The notes: generated by a model not told the origin, from the letters alone. Shown: positions 17,152-26,678, numbered from the stretch's first letter. The stretch is 64,000 bases of DNA from Streptomyces sp. 6-11-2 (GCF_006540305.1 NZ_BJOR01000001.1:4402001-4466000); one strand, 5' to 3'. Numbers and translations: made by a program.

Positions 17152-17194
17152 CCCGACGAGACGCGCCGTACCGGGATGAACGCAAAGACGACGC
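17152..17194 (+). ncRNA. Guanidine-III (ykkC-III) riboswitch candidate
   Basis: The stretch contains ACGAGA-CGCGCCGTACC followed by GGGATGAACGCAAAGACG, aligning well with the guanidine-III consensus as I remember it (CGACGAG..GCGCCGUACC..GG..CAAGACG..CGC). P1 pairs CCCG (17152-17155) with CGGG (17172-17175). P2 pairs GCGCCGT (17163-17169) with ACGACGC (17188-17194), with one C-A mismatch, giving the class-typical pseudoknot. It ends 41 bases before the start of a guanidinium-exporter homologue, the usual target, and would act on translation. Confidence 0.78.
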
Positions 17195-17235
17195 ACGCCC
17201 GTTCATGTCCTGACGTCGTCCCGGAGGTGCCTGTC

Positions 17236-17556
17236 ATGGCCTGGGTCCTGCTCATTCTCGCCGGTCTGCTGGAGGTGGGCTGGTCGATCGGGATGAAGTT
17301 CACCGACGGCTTCACCCGCCCCCTGCCCAGCGTGCTCACCGGCGCAGGGATCGTGACCAGCATGGTTCTGCTGTCGTACGCCGCCCGCTCCCTGCCCATC
17401 GGCACCGCATACGGGGTGTGGGTGGGCATCGGGGCGGCCGGTGCGGCGGTGATCGGCATGGTGGTGCTGGGGGAGCCGGCGACCGCCGCCCGGATCTTCT
17501 TCGTGTGTCTGCTGCTGGTGGCCGTGGTGGGACTCAAGGTCACGTCCGGTCACTGA
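17236..17556 (+). CDS. sugE: Guanidinium exporter, SMR family (SugE/Gdx)
   Basis: 106-residue four-helix small multidrug resistance protein. The proton-coupling glutamate is Glu13 in ILAGLLEVGWSIGMKF, and the SugE/Gdx-type helices include YGVWVGIGAAGAAVIGMVVLGE. Gdx members export guanidinium in exchange for protons, consistent with the guanidine-III riboswitch just upstream. ATG 17236 follows GGAGGTG. It is convergent with the penicillin-binding protein gene and overlaps its end by 17 bases. Confidence 0.9.
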   Translation: MAWVLLILAGLLEVGWSIGMKFTDGFTRPLPSVLTGAGIVTSMVLLSYAARSLPIGTAYGVWVGIGAAGAAVIGMVVLGEPATAARIFFVCLLLVAVVGLKVTSGH

Positions 17557-19990
17557 ACACGCCTTGCAGGCCGGTGCCGGTGCCGCCGTCGCCGGGGGCA
17601 CCGGCACCCGCGTTCCCGCCCGCGTTGCCCGGGGTGCCGGCGTTGCCTCCGCCGGGCGAGGCTCCCGGGCCGCCCGGCGGGGTGCCTCCGACGTCCCCGG
17701 AGCCCGGGTCGGTGGGGCCGCCCGGCGGGGTGCCGGCGTCGGTCCCGCCGGTGGTGGGGTCGCCGCCGCCGGTGTCACCCGTGCCGCCGTCGCCCTGTCC
17801 CTGGTCCTGGCCCTGGTCCTGTCCCGGGTCCTGGCCGCCGGGGTCGGCCGTGCCGCTGTCGTCCTGCCCGCCGTCGCCCGGGTTCTCGTCGGGCTCCGAG
17901 GGCGGCGGCTGGATCTGGTCGGCGCCCGGCTGGAGCTGGAGGTCGAAGTCGGTGACCAGGGTGTTCTTCAGGGCGTCCCCGGTGTACTGCGCCCAGATCT
18001 GGGCGGGCGGCCCGCCGCCGTTGACACGGGCCAGCCCCATGGCGTCGTAGAGCGGCTTGTGATGGGCGGTGACCGGGTCCTGGCCCATGACCGAGACGAC
18101 GGTGGCGAGTTCGGGCGTGTAGCCGGCGAACAAGGCCGCGGTGTCCTCCTCGGCGGTGCCGGTCTTGCCGGCGGCGGGCCGGCCGGCGGCCTGGGCGGCG
18201 GTGGCGGTGCCGTTCTGCACGACGCTGCGCAGTATCGAGGTGGTGGTGTCGGCGGCCTCACGGGTGATCGCCTGGATCTCGGTGCGCTTGGGCAGTTCGA
18301 CGGTGTCGGTGCCGTCCTTGGTGATCTTCTTGATCATCGTGTACGGGGCGTGCTTGCCGTGGTTGGCGAGTGTGGCGTAGGCGTCGGCCATGTCGACGAC
18401 GCTGGCGGTGGCCACTCCGAGCGCGATGGACGGGGAGGGGGTCAGGGACGGGGTGTCGGCCGACAGGCCGAGGGCGATGGCGGTGTCCCTGACCTTGTCG
18501 GAGCCGACGTCGGCGGCCATCTGCGCGTACACCGCGTTGACGGACTTGTCCGTGGCCTCGCGGACGGTGATGTTGCCGTAGGACCGCTGGTCCTCGTTCT
18601 CGGGGGCGTAGGAGCCGCTCCAGCCCTGGACGGGGCGCTTGTTGGTGCCGTCGTAGTAGGTGTTCGGGGTGATCGTGCGGCCGTCCTGGGTCGCGGAGCC
18701 GTTCTGGACGGCGGAGGTGAACACGAACGGCTTGAAGGTGGAGCCCACCTGGAAGTCCCGGCGGGTGGCGTTGTTCGTGTACTGCTTGACGTAGTCGATG
18801 CCGCCGTACATGGCGACGAGTTCGCCGGTCTTCGGGTCGATGGAGGCGGCGCCGGCCCGGACGTAGGTGTCGACCTTGCGGTTCTTCCGGTCGAGCTTGC
18901 TCATCACCTGGTCGTCCACGGCCTTGACCAGGGCGTCCTGCTTGTTCTTCTCCAGGGTGGTGGTGATCTGGTAGCCGCCCGCGGAGAGCTGGTCCTCGTT
19001 CAGGATCTTGTGCTCGGCCAGGTACTCCTTGACCGCGCGGACGATGTAGCCGCGCTGCCCGGACATGCCCGTGGGGACGGTGGCCTCCTTGGGCATCGGG
19101 AACTTCATGCCGGCCCGCTGCGAGGCGCTCAGCCAGCCCTTCTTGACCATGCCGTTCAGGACGTAGTTCCAGCGGGCCAGGGCGACGGACTTGTTCTCCG
19201 GGTGGGCGACGACGTCGAACTCGCTGGGCGCGTTGACCAGTGCGGCCAGGTAGGCGGCGCGGGCCGGGTCGAGGTCCTGGGCCTTGACGCCGTAGTACGC
19301 CTGGGCGGCGGCCTGGATGCCGTAGGCGTTGCGGCCGAAGTAGCTGGTGTTGAGGTAGCCCTCGAGGATGTCGTTCTTGGACTCGGTGCGGTCCAGCTTG
19401 ATCGCGATGAAGAACTCCTTCACCTTGCGGGTGACGGTCTGCTCCTGGCCCAGGTAGTAGTTCTTCACGTACTGCTGGGTGATCGTCGAACCGGACTGCT
19501 TGCCCTTGCCGAGGGCGGTGTTCCAGCCGGCCCGCAGCATCGCCTTGGGGTCGACGGCGGACTCGGTGTAGAAGTCGCGGTCCTCGGCGGCGAGCACGGC
19601 GTGCTGGGCGTCCTTGGAGACCTGGGCGAGCGTGACGTTCTCCCGGTTGATCTCGCCGTCCCGGGCGATCTCGGAGCCGTCGGCGTACAGGTAGACGTTG
19701 GCCTGCTTGACGGCCATGGCGTTGGCGGGCGGGATCTGCACCAGCGAGTAGCCGATGAGGAACGCGCCGATGACCAGCAGCATGGCGGTGAGGAAGCCGC
19801 CGAGCACCATCCGCCAGGTCGGCACGGCACGGCGCCAGCCGGTGCGCCGGGGCCGTCCGGCCTTTCCGCCGCCCGTCCCGTTCTCCGCCTCGCTCCCTGG
19901 ACCGCTCTCCGCTTCGCCCCCGGTCTCGGGTGCCGCCGGTGGCTGGTGGTCGGCCACGCCCTGGTTCGGCTGCTGCGGCTCGTCACTCAT
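17540..19990 (-). CDS. Bifunctional penicillin-binding protein (class A, transglycosylase-transpeptidase)
   Basis: Cell-wall synthase of 816 aa. Cytoplasmic N-tail of about 55 residues, membrane helix near 61-85, then the GT51 transglycosylase domain with the catalytic motif AAEDRDFYTE (about 134-143) and GSTITQQYVKN. The transpeptidase domain follows with SxxK in GSTFKPF (near 415), SVN (near 483) and KTGT (near 608). The last 125 residues are a Pro/Gly/Asp-rich low-complexity tail. ATG 19990 follows CAGGAG; an in-frame codon at 20038 is less likely. Convergent overlap with sugE. Confidence 0.93.
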   Translation of the reverse strand: MSDEPQQPNQGVADHQPPAAPETGGEAESGPGSEAENGTGGGKAGRPRRTGWRRAVPTWRMVLGGFLTAMLLVIGAFLIGYSLVQIPPANAMAVKQANVYLYADGSEIARDGEINRENVTLAQVSKDAQHAVLAAEDRDFYTESAVDPKAMLRAGWNTALGKGKQSGSTITQQYVKNYYLGQEQTVTRKVKEFFIAIKLDRTESKNDILEGYLNTSYFGRNAYGIQAAAQAYYGVKAQDLDPARAAYLAALVNAPSEFDVVAHPENKSVALARWNYVLNGMVKKGWLSASQRAGMKFPMPKEATVPTGMSGQRGYIVRAVKEYLAEHKILNEDQLSAGGYQITTTLEKNKQDALVKAVDDQVMSKLDRKNRKVDTYVRAGAASIDPKTGELVAMYGGIDYVKQYTNNATRRDFQVGSTFKPFVFTSAVQNGSATQDGRTITPNTYYDGTNKRPVQGWSGSYAPENEDQRSYGNITVREATDKSVNAVYAQMAADVGSDKVRDTAIALGLSADTPSLTPSPSIALGVATASVVDMADAYATLANHGKHAPYTMIKKITKDGTDTVELPKRTEIQAITREAADTTTSILRSVVQNGTATAAQAAGRPAAGKTGTAEEDTAALFAGYTPELATVVSVMGQDPVTAHHKPLYDAMGLARVNGGGPPAQIWAQYTGDALKNTLVTDFDLQLQPGADQIQPPPSEPDENPGDGGQDDSGTADPGGQDPGQDQGQDQGQGDGGTGDTGGGDPTTGGTDAGTPPGGPTDPGSGDVGGTPPGGPGASPGGGNAGTPGNAGGNAGAGAPGDGGTGTGLQGVFSDRT

Positions 19991-20016
19991 GTCGTGCTCG
20001 GACTCCTGTTTCCCGT

Positions 20017-20056
20017 CGTACGTCCCCGTACGTGTCACGGCGTACGTCCCCGTACG
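20017..20056. repeat. 16-bp direct repeat upstream of the PBP gene
   Basis: CGTACGTCCCCGTACG occurs at 20017-20032 and 20041-20056, 24 bases apart. Each copy is itself nearly palindromic. It lies 27-67 bases upstream of the PBP start, so it could be an operator, but no regulator is known. Confidence 0.6.
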
Positions 20057-20215
20057 CCGTCATGCGCCTTCGGCGCCCCCAGGTGAAGACTCTCGCAGCA
20101 ACCGTTCCGTTCCCGGTCCCGGGCATTTGTCCGGGCCGGAAAATGCGTGGCATGTCACGCCCGGCACGCATTAGGCTCCCGCGCTTTCGGTGTCGTGGCC
20201 TGGGAGGCGGTGTAC

Positions 20216-21016
20216 GTGGGCGCAGGACGGTTGTACGCGGCCGTCGCGGCGGGGGGATTCAGACGGTACGCGACGTATCGGGCGGCGACGGCGGCCGGGG
20301 TGTTCACCAATACGGCATTCGGGCTGATCCTGGTGTACACGTACCTCGCGCTGTGGGATGTCCGACCGCACCTGGGCGGTTACGACCAGGCGCAGGCCGT
20401 GACGTACGTGTGGCTGGGGCAGGCGTTCCTGGCGGCCCTCGCGATCGGTGGGGGCGGCGTCGAGGACGAGCTGATGGAACGCATCCGAACGGGTGACATC
20501 GCCGTCGACCTGTACCGGCCGGCCGACCTCCAGCTGTGGTGGCTGTCGGCCGACGCGGGCCGGGCGATGTTCCAGCTGCTGGGCCGCGGGGTGCTGCCCT
20601 TCGTGTTCGGGGCGCTGTTCTTCCCGGTGGCCCTGCCGTCGGACCCGCTGGTCTGGGCGGCGTTCCTCGGGGCGGTGCCGCTGGCGCTGCTGGTGGGCTT
20701 CGGGATCCGCTTCCTGGTGGCGCTGAGCGCGTTCTGGCTGCTGGACGGCGCGGGCGTGGCGCAGATGGCCTGGCTGGCCGGGTACTTCTGCTCGGGGATG
20801 CTGCTGCCGCTGAACGTCTTCCCGGGCGCGCTGGGCGAGGTGGTCCGGGCGCTGCCGTGGTCGTCGCTGCTCCAGGCCCCCGCCGACATCCTGCTGGGGC
20901 ACGCGGACCCGCTGGGCACGTACGTGTTCCAGGGCGCGTGGGCGGTGGCGCTGCTGGCGGCGGGGCGGCTGGTGCAGTCGGCGGCGACGCGGCGGGTGGT
21001 GGTGCAGGGTGGCTGA
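20216..21016 (+). CDS. ABC-2 family transporter permease 1
   Basis: Integral membrane subunit of an ABC-2 type exporter (COG4587-like), with about six hydrophobic helices. The GTG at 20216 has GGGAGG at an 8-base spacing and gives 266 aa; earlier in-frame starts (20147, 20210) are less well placed. Recognisable features include LMERIRTGDIAVDLYRPADLQLWW, typical of the family's cytoplasmic loop. It overlaps the second permease by 8 bases and belongs with the ATPase at 21912. The substrate is unknown. Confidence 0.85.
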   Translation: MGAGRLYAAVAAGGFRRYATYRAATAAGVFTNTAFGLILVYTYLALWDVRPHLGGYDQAQAVTYVWLGQAFLAALAIGGGGVEDELMERIRTGDIAVDLYRPADLQLWWLSADAGRAMFQLLGRGVLPFVFGALFFPVALPSDPLVWAAFLGAVPLALLVGFGIRFLVALSAFWLLDGAGVAQMAWLAGYFCSGMLLPLNVFPGALGEVVRALPWSSLLQAPADILLGHADPLGTYVFQGAWAVALLAAGRLVQSAATRRVVVQGG

Positions 21017-21848
21017 GTCCACCGCGGGCCCGGCCGGCAACCGGCTGGTGGAGGGGCTGCGCGCCTACCGCCTGATCGCCGCGATGTGGATCCGCTCCAC
21101 GATGGCCTACCGCGCCTCCTTCGTCATGACCACCGCCGGGAGCTTCGTGGCGACCGGGCTGGACTTCGTGACGATCCTGCTGATGTTCTCCCGCGTCGAC
21201 GCGCTCGGCGGCTACGCGTTGCCGGAGATCGCCTTCCTGTACGGGCTGTCCGCCACCGCCTTCGGGCTCGCCGATCTGGCGATCGGCTCCATGGACCGGC
21301 TGGGGCGGCGGGTGCGCGACGGCACGCTCGACACGCTGCTGGTCCGGCCGGCGCCGGTGCTCGCGCAGGTGGCCGCCGACCGGTTCGCGCTGCGTCGGCT
21401 GGGCCGGGTGACGCAGGGGGTGCTGGTGCTGGGCTGGGCGATGTCACGGCTGGACGTCGACTGGACGCCGCTGAAGCTGCTGCTGATGCCGGTGATGGTG
21501 GTGAGCGGCTGCGCGATCTTCTGCGCGGTGTTCGTGGCCGGGGCGGCCTTCCAGTTCGTGGCGCAGGACGCCTCGGAGGTGCAGAACGCGTTCACCTACG
21601 GGGGCACCACGCTGCTCCAGTACCCGCCGACGGTGTTCGCCAAGGAGCTGGTGCGCGGGGTGACGTTCGTCCTGCCGCTGGCCTTCGTCAACTGGCTGCC
21701 GGCGCTGTACGTGCTGGGGCGGCCGTATCCGCTCGACCTGCCCCGGTGGACCGCGTTCGCTCCGCCGCTGGTCGCGGTGGCGTGCTGCGCGCTGGCGGGG
21801 GCGGCCTGGCGGGTGGGGCTGCGGTCGTATCGGAGCACCGGGAACTGA
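21009..21848 (+). CDS. ABC-2 family transporter permease 2
   Basis: 279-residue integral membrane protein, the second permease of the exporter (COG3694-like). It contains DRLGRRVRDGTLDTLLVRPAPVLAQ, equivalent to the RIRTGDI loop of permease 1, and several hydrophobic helices. It starts in GTG 21009, overlapping the upstream gene. The ATPase follows after 63 bases. Paired permeases of this type with a single ATPase form a heterotypic exporter; the substrate cannot be inferred. Confidence 0.87.
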   Translation: MAESTAGPAGNRLVEGLRAYRLIAAMWIRSTMAYRASFVMTTAGSFVATGLDFVTILLMFSRVDALGGYALPEIAFLYGLSATAFGLADLAIGSMDRLGRRVRDGTLDTLLVRPAPVLAQVAADRFALRRLGRVTQGVLVLGWAMSRLDVDWTPLKLLLMPVMVVSGCAIFCAVFVAGAAFQFVAQDASEVQNAFTYGGTTLLQYPPTVFAKELVRGVTFVLPLAFVNWLPALYVLGRPYPLDLPRWTAFAPPLVAVACCALAGAAWRVGLRSYRSTGN

Positions 21849-21911
21849 CGGGCACTGACGGGAACTGACGGGATCCAAAGGGGCGAAGGGGAGAAGGGGC
21901 GTACAGGGCGC

Positions 21912-22943
21912 ATGGCGATGACGGTGGACGGTGTGGAGGGCAGGGACGGTGTGGGCGGCGCGGACAGCGAGGACGGCGCGGGCGGTGGTCTCATCGAACT
22001 CGACCGGGTCGAGAAGGTCTTCGACGTGCGGAAGAAGACCGGGTTCCTGAGGCGCGAGCGGCGGCAGGTGCGGGCGGTCGACTCGATCTCCTTCAGCGTG
22101 GCGCGCGGGGAGATGGTCGGCTACATCGGCCCGAACGGCGCGGGCAAGTCGACGACGATCAAGATGCTCACCGGCATCCTGACGCCCAGCGGCGGCCGGC
22201 TGCGGGTCGCCGGCATCGACCCCTCCCGCGAGCGGACCCGGCTCGCCCGGCGCATCGGCGTGGTGTTCGGGCAGCGGACGACCCTGTGGTGGGACCTGCC
22301 GCTGATCGACTCCTACCGGCTGATGCACCGCATGTACCGGATCCCCGACGGCCGTTACCGCGACAACCTCGACCGCTGTGTCGAACTCCTCGAACTCGGC
22401 GAGCTGTTGGACGTCCCCGTGCGGCAGCTCTCGCTGGGCCAGCGGATGCGCGGCGACATCGCGGCGGCCCTGCTGCACGACCCGGAGGTCCTCTACCTGG
22501 ACGAGCCGACCATCGGCCTGGACGTCATCAGCAAGGCCAAGGTCCGTGGGTTCCTGCGCGACCTGAACGCCGAACGCGGTACGACGGTGCTGCTGACCAC
22601 GCACGACCTCCAGGACATCGAGCAGCTGTGCTCGCGGGTGATGGTCATCGACCACGGGCGCCTGATGTACGACGGCCCCCTCACCGGCCTGCGCGAGGCG
22701 GGCGAGAGCGAACGCACCCTGGTGGTCGACCTGGAGCGAGAGCTGCCGCCGATCGAGCTGCCGTCCGCGCGCGTGGTGCGGGTCGAGGGGCCCCGGCAGT
22801 GGCTGGCCTTCCCGGCGGCCGAGTCGGCGGCGCCCCTGGTGGCGCGGATCGCGGCGGAGTGCCCGCTGGTGGACCTGTCGGTGCGGGAGCCCGACATCGA
22901 GGCGGTCATCGCGAGGATGTACGCCGAGAAAGCGGTCTCGTAG
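21912..22943 (+). CDS. ABC transporter ATP-binding protein (ABC-2 exporter)
   Basis: 343-residue ATPase energising the two permeases upstream. Walker A is GPNGAGKST (about residue 75), the signature is a variant LSLGQRMR (near 172) in place of LSGGQ, and Walker B is VLYLDEPT (near 193), with switch His in TTHD. The C-terminal extension (about residues 240-343) is typical of this subfamily. The variant signature LSLGQ is usual in COG4586-like ATPases. ATG 21912 starts the open frame. It is followed at 22953 by a DUF1707 gene. Confidence 0.92.
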   Translation: MAMTVDGVEGRDGVGGADSEDGAGGGLIELDRVEKVFDVRKKTGFLRRERRQVRAVDSISFSVARGEMVGYIGPNGAGKSTTIKMLTGILTPSGGRLRVAGIDPSRERTRLARRIGVVFGQRTTLWWDLPLIDSYRLMHRMYRIPDGRYRDNLDRCVELLELGELLDVPVRQLSLGQRMRGDIAAALLHDPEVLYLDEPTIGLDVISKAKVRGFLRDLNAERGTTVLLTTHDLQDIEQLCSRVMVIDHGRLMYDGPLTGLREAGESERTLVVDLERELPPIELPSARVVRVEGPRQWLAFPAAESAAPLVARIAAECPLVDLSVREPDIEAVIARMYAEKAVS

Positions 22944-22952
22944 GCTGCTGCC

Positions 22953-23642
22953 ATGACGGAGGACCTGCCGGAGCTTCGCGCTTCCGACGCCGATCGTGAA
23001 CGAGTCGTCGAACATCTGCGGGACGCCCTCGCCGAGGGGCGGCTCGACATGACCGAGTTCGAGGAGCGACTGGAGGCGGCGTACCAGGCGCGCACGTACG
23101 GCGAACTCGCGCCGCTCACCCGGGACCTGCCCGTGCCCGGGGTGGTCGCCCCGGCGGTGAACATGGTCAAGCAGCCGGCGCGGGACGGCAGTTGGGCGTC
23201 GCGGGTGGTCGGCGGCGAGGGGTCCTCGTCGTGGGCCGTCGCCATCATGGGCGGGTTCGAGCGCAAGGGGCGCTGGACCGTGCCCAAGCGGTTCAACTGC
23301 TTCACCTTCTGGGGCGGCGGCGGCATCGACCTGCGCGACGCCAACTTCGCCGACCACGAGGTCGTGATCAACTGCGTAGCGATCATGGGCGGTATGGATG
23401 TGATCGTGCCGCCCGGCGTCGAGGTGGTGGTGCGCGGCATCGGCATCATGGGTGGCTTCGACCACCGCGAGGACGGCGTGCACGGCGAGCCGGGCGCCCC
23501 GCGCGTGATCGTGACCGGTGTGGCCTTCTGGGGCGGCGTGGGCGTCAGGCGGAAGATCACCGAGGAGGAACGGCGCCGCCTGAAGGAGCAGCGCCGCCGG
23601 GAGAGGCTGGAGCGCAGGGAGGAACGCCGCAGGCTCGAGTAA
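22953..23642 (+). CDS. DUF1707 and LiaF-like domain protein
   Basis: 229-residue soluble protein. Residues 9-60 (LRASDADRERVVEHLRDALAEGRLDMTEFEERLEAAYQARTYGEL) match the DUF1707 SHOCT-like domain. The remaining part has repeated IMGGF, WGGGGIDLRDA and IMGGMDVIVPPGVEV segments as in the C-terminal domain of LiaF (cell-wall stress response). The C-terminus is strongly basic (RRRERLERREERRR). It lies 9 bases after the ABC ATPase, so it may belong to the same operon. Role unknown, perhaps envelope-stress sensing. Confidence 0.83.
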   Translation: MTEDLPELRASDADRERVVEHLRDALAEGRLDMTEFEERLEAAYQARTYGELAPLTRDLPVPGVVAPAVNMVKQPARDGSWASRVVGGEGSSSWAVAIMGGFERKGRWTVPKRFNCFTFWGGGGIDLRDANFADHEVVINCVAIMGGMDVIVPPGVEVVVRGIGIMGGFDHREDGVHGEPGAPRVIVTGVAFWGGVGVRRKITEEERRRLKEQRRRERLERREERRRLE

Positions 23643-23667
23643 CCGCGGCACCCCACCGCGGCGCGCC

Positions 23668-24999
23668 CTACAGCTGTGCCTGCCCCGCCTTCTTCAGCAG
23701 CTTCAGCTCGAACACCTCGGCCATCTCGCGGTATCCGAGGTCACTGGGGTGCAGATGGTCCCCGGAGTCGTAGTCGCCCCGCAGCCGCCGCGGAGCGTAG
23801 GGGTCCCGCAGCGCCCTGTCGAAGTCGACCACCGCGTCGAACACCTGCCCGCCGCGGATCTCCGCGTTGACCTGCTGCCGTACCGCGTCCCGGGCGGGCG
23901 TGTACCCGCGGTGTCCCTCGAACGGCATCAGCGTCGCCCCGACGACCTTCAGCCCGCGCGCGTGCGCCCGCGTCACCAGCGTGCGCAGCCCGCCGGTGAT
24001 CCGCTGCGGGTCGGCGAGTCGCGGATCGCGCAGGATGTCGTTGATGCCGAGGTCGATGACGACGACCTTGGCACCGGCCCGCTCCAGCACGTCCCGCTCG
24101 AACCGGCTCAGCCCGCTGGGGTTGTCCGAGGGGCGCCCGAGCCCGTCGGACAGCACCTGGTTGCCGCTGATGCCCTCGTTGACGACGCTGTAGCGCGGCA
24201 CGTCCCGGCCGTCCTCGACCGCCGCCCACAGCCGGCCGGACAGGACGTCGGTCCAGCGGCGGTCGGCGCCGACGGTGGCGGTGACGCCGTCGGTGATCGA
24301 GTCGCCGAGGACGACGACCGTCCCCTCGGCCTCGTCGCTCAGCACGTCCAGCGAGGTCAGATAGCGCCAGACGCTCGTCCGCTCCGTGTACGGCGTTCCG
24401 GTCACGTCCTCCGTGCGGTCGCCCTGGGCGACGTACGAGATCTGGCGGGCGTGCGGGTGGTAGGTGACCGGGCCCGACGAGGCGGGGGAGTAGGTGGTGA
24501 CCAGGACGTCGCCGCCTCGCGGAACGGCGATGCGCACGGAGTCGCTCGTCACCTGCCCGCCGGGCGGTACGACGACCGAGCGGGCGCCGGCGAAGGTGAG
24601 CCGCCGCATGGTGCGCGTGGCGGCGGCCGCGGTGGCGTCACCGGCGGCGACGGCGATCGAGGCGTGGGTGACGTTGAGCGGCGCCCGGCCGTAGAGATTG
24701 GACAGCGTGATCCGGGCACTCGTCCCGGCGACGCTCGTGTGCACGACGTTGCGCACCGAGCGGCCCGCCATGCCGTTGGTCGCCGTGCCGGGTTCGGCGG
24801 CGGCCGGTGAGGTGGCCCAGGTGGCGACCCAGGTGCCGGAGGAGGCCGGAGCGGCGGAATGGCCCGGCGCACGGCCGGCGGCCGGGGCGTCGGCCAGGCG
24901 GCCGGTGCCGGAGGCGATCCCGGCGTAGATGGCGGCGGAGACGACGACGATCAGTGTGACGATCGCGGTCAGCAGGGCGTAACCGTGGCGTCTGGTCAT
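23668..24999 (-). CDS. Secreted SGNH/GDSL-family hydrolase
   Basis: 443-residue hydrolase with an N-terminal membrane/signal segment (residues about 8-30) and an Ala/Pro-rich stretch. The SGNH blocks are VVVLGDSITDG (nucleophile Ser, near 231), GISGNQVL, VVIDLGINDI and DHLHPSDLGY (catalytic Asp/His). The N-terminal third is a beta-rich domain as in actinobacterial secreted esterases. Likely a lipase or carbohydrate esterase acting outside the membrane; the substrate is unknown. It is convergent with the DUF1707 gene. Confidence 0.9.
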   Translation of the reverse strand: MTRRHGYALLTAIVTLIVVVSAAIYAGIASGTGRLADAPAAGRAPGHSAAPASSGTWVATWATSPAAAEPGTATNGMAGRSVRNVVHTSVAGTSARITLSNLYGRAPLNVTHASIAVAAGDATAAAATRTMRRLTFAGARSVVVPPGGQVTSDSVRIAVPRGGDVLVTTYSPASSGPVTYHPHARQISYVAQGDRTEDVTGTPYTERTSVWRYLTSLDVLSDEAEGTVVVLGDSITDGVTATVGADRRWTDVLSGRLWAAVEDGRDVPRYSVVNEGISGNQVLSDGLGRPSDNPSGLSRFERDVLERAGAKVVVIDLGINDILRDPRLADPQRITGGLRTLVTRAHARGLKVVGATLMPFEGHRGYTPARDAVRQQVNAEIRGGQVFDAVVDFDRALRDPYAPRRLRGDYDSGDHLHPSDLGYREMAEVFELKLLKKAGQAQL

Positions 25000-25201
25000 G
25001 CGGGCGATGCTCTCCTCGGGCGACGCCGGCCGGAGCCCCGGGACTCCGCTCTGATGGGCACATGGTGGGCCATGAGCCCGGGGAGAATCGGCAGGATCCT
25101 GCCGAACCCCCCTCCGGACAGACGCCGGGAACTCTTGTTCCGTTCCGGGAGTCGGTCAGGAAGGGACAATTGTCTGCGGGATCACCGAACGGGTGGAGTG
25201 G

Positions 25202-26521
25202 ATGGAACAGACGACGCAGGCCGGCCGGGGCACGGGGGACGCCGTCTCCCAGCGCGCGATGACCGTGTTCAGCCCCGCCGACGAGGAGCGGCGCCGCGGG
25301 GTGCGCCGCATGAAGCTGACCGCCACCGGGCTGCTGCTGTTCGTCGCCGTGGTGTACGTGCTCGCCAAGTGGGGCCAGAACGCGGGCGCCGGCACCTGGA
25401 CGGCGTACGTCGCCGCGGCCGCCGAGGCCGGCATGGTCGGCGCGCTCGCCGACTGGTTCGCGGTCACCGCCCTCTTCCGCCATCCCCTCGGCCTGCCCAT
25501 CCCGCACACCGCGATCATCCCGACCAAGAAGGACCAGCTCGGCATCTCACTGGGCGAGTTCGTCGGCGAGAACTTCCTCTCCGAGGACGTCGTACGGCAG
25601 CGGCTGCGTGCCGTCGGCATCGGCAGCCGCCTCGGCGCCTGGCTCGCCCAGCCGGAGCACGCGGACCGGGTGACCGCGGAACTGGCCACCGCGCTGCGCG
25701 GCGCCCTGACCGTGCTGCGCGACTCCGACATCCAGGCCGTGGTCGGCGAGGCGATCACCCGCAGAGCCAACTCGCAGGAGATCGCGCCCGGCATCGGCAA
25801 GCTGCTGGAGAAGGTCGTCGCCGACGGCGGCCACAAACGGGTCGTCGACCTGGTCGTCTCCCGCGCGCACGACTGGCTGGTGCTGCACAGCGACTCCGTG
25901 ATGGACGCCGTGCAGGGCGGCGCGCCCGGCTGGACGCCGAGGTTCGTCGACAGGAAGGTCGGCGAGCGGGTCTACAAGGAGCTGCTGCGCTTCATCACCG
26001 AGATGCGGGACATGCCCTCGCACCCGGCGCGCGGCGCGCTCGACCGCTTCCTCACCGACTTCGCCTCCGACCTCCAGTCCGACACGGACACGCGCGCGCG
26101 TATCGAGCGGCTCAAGGGCGAGGTGCTGCGCCGCGGCGAGGTCCAGGACCTGATCGCCTCCGCCTGGACGGCCGTACGGTCCATGATCGTCGCGGCGGCC
26201 GAGGACGAGCGCAGCGAGCTGCGCCTGCGGGTCCGTGCCTCGCTGCTGTCCCTGGGCGCCCGGATGGCCGAGGACTCCAAGACGCAGGGCAAGGTCGACT
26301 CCTGGGTCGAGGGCGCGGCGGTCTACGTGGTGACGACCTACCGCAAGGAGATCACCTCCCTGATCACCGACACCGTGGCCGGCTGGGACGCCGAGCACAC
26401 CACCCGCAAGATCGAGGCCCACATCGGCCGCGACCTCCAGTTCATCCGCATCAACGGCACGGTGGTGGGGTCGCTGGCGGGAGTGGTGATCTATGCGGTG
26501 ACGCGGGCCATGGGGGCGTAG
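25202..26521 (+). CDS. DUF445 family membrane protein
   Basis: 439-residue member of the DUF445 family. Two hydrophobic segments near the N-terminus (LLLFVAVVYVLAKWG and an Ala-rich helix before LADWFAVTALFRHPLGLPIPHTAIIPTKKDQLG, the family signature) precede a long helical soluble part. A last hydrophobic helix (VVGSLAGVVIYAVTRAMGA) ends the protein. ATG 25202 follows TGGAG; a GTG at 25193 is in frame. Divergent from the SGNH gene. Function unknown. Confidence 0.87.
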   Translation: MEQTTQAGRGTGDAVSQRAMTVFSPADEERRRGVRRMKLTATGLLLFVAVVYVLAKWGQNAGAGTWTAYVAAAAEAGMVGALADWFAVTALFRHPLGLPIPHTAIIPTKKDQLGISLGEFVGENFLSEDVVRQRLRAVGIGSRLGAWLAQPEHADRVTAELATALRGALTVLRDSDIQAVVGEAITRRANSQEIAPGIGKLLEKVVADGGHKRVVDLVVSRAHDWLVLHSDSVMDAVQGGAPGWTPRFVDRKVGERVYKELLRFITEMRDMPSHPARGALDRFLTDFASDLQSDTDTRARIERLKGEVLRRGEVQDLIASAWTAVRSMIVAAAEDERSELRLRVRASLLSLGARMAEDSKTQGKVDSWVEGAAVYVVTTYRKEITSLITDTVAGWDAEHTTRKIEAHIGRDLQFIRINGTVVGSLAGVVIYAVTRAMGA

Positions 26522-26678
26522 GGCCTGGGCGACGGACCGGACGGGGCCTCCTGGCCCTGTCGTCGCATTGCCGCCTGTCGCGTGGGGTCCGGGCTTGGGT
26601 CGGCCGGCCGTCACCGGGGCGTGATCCACGCGGTTCTGGGGAACTCGCATGGCGTTCCGCTCGTCGTGGAGGGAGCCC

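Noticed and set aside
17564..20086. 840-aa plus-strand frame over the penicillin-binding protein gene
   Set aside because: Shadow frame with Val/Gly/Leu-rich composition and no domain; the minus strand carries clear PBP motifs.
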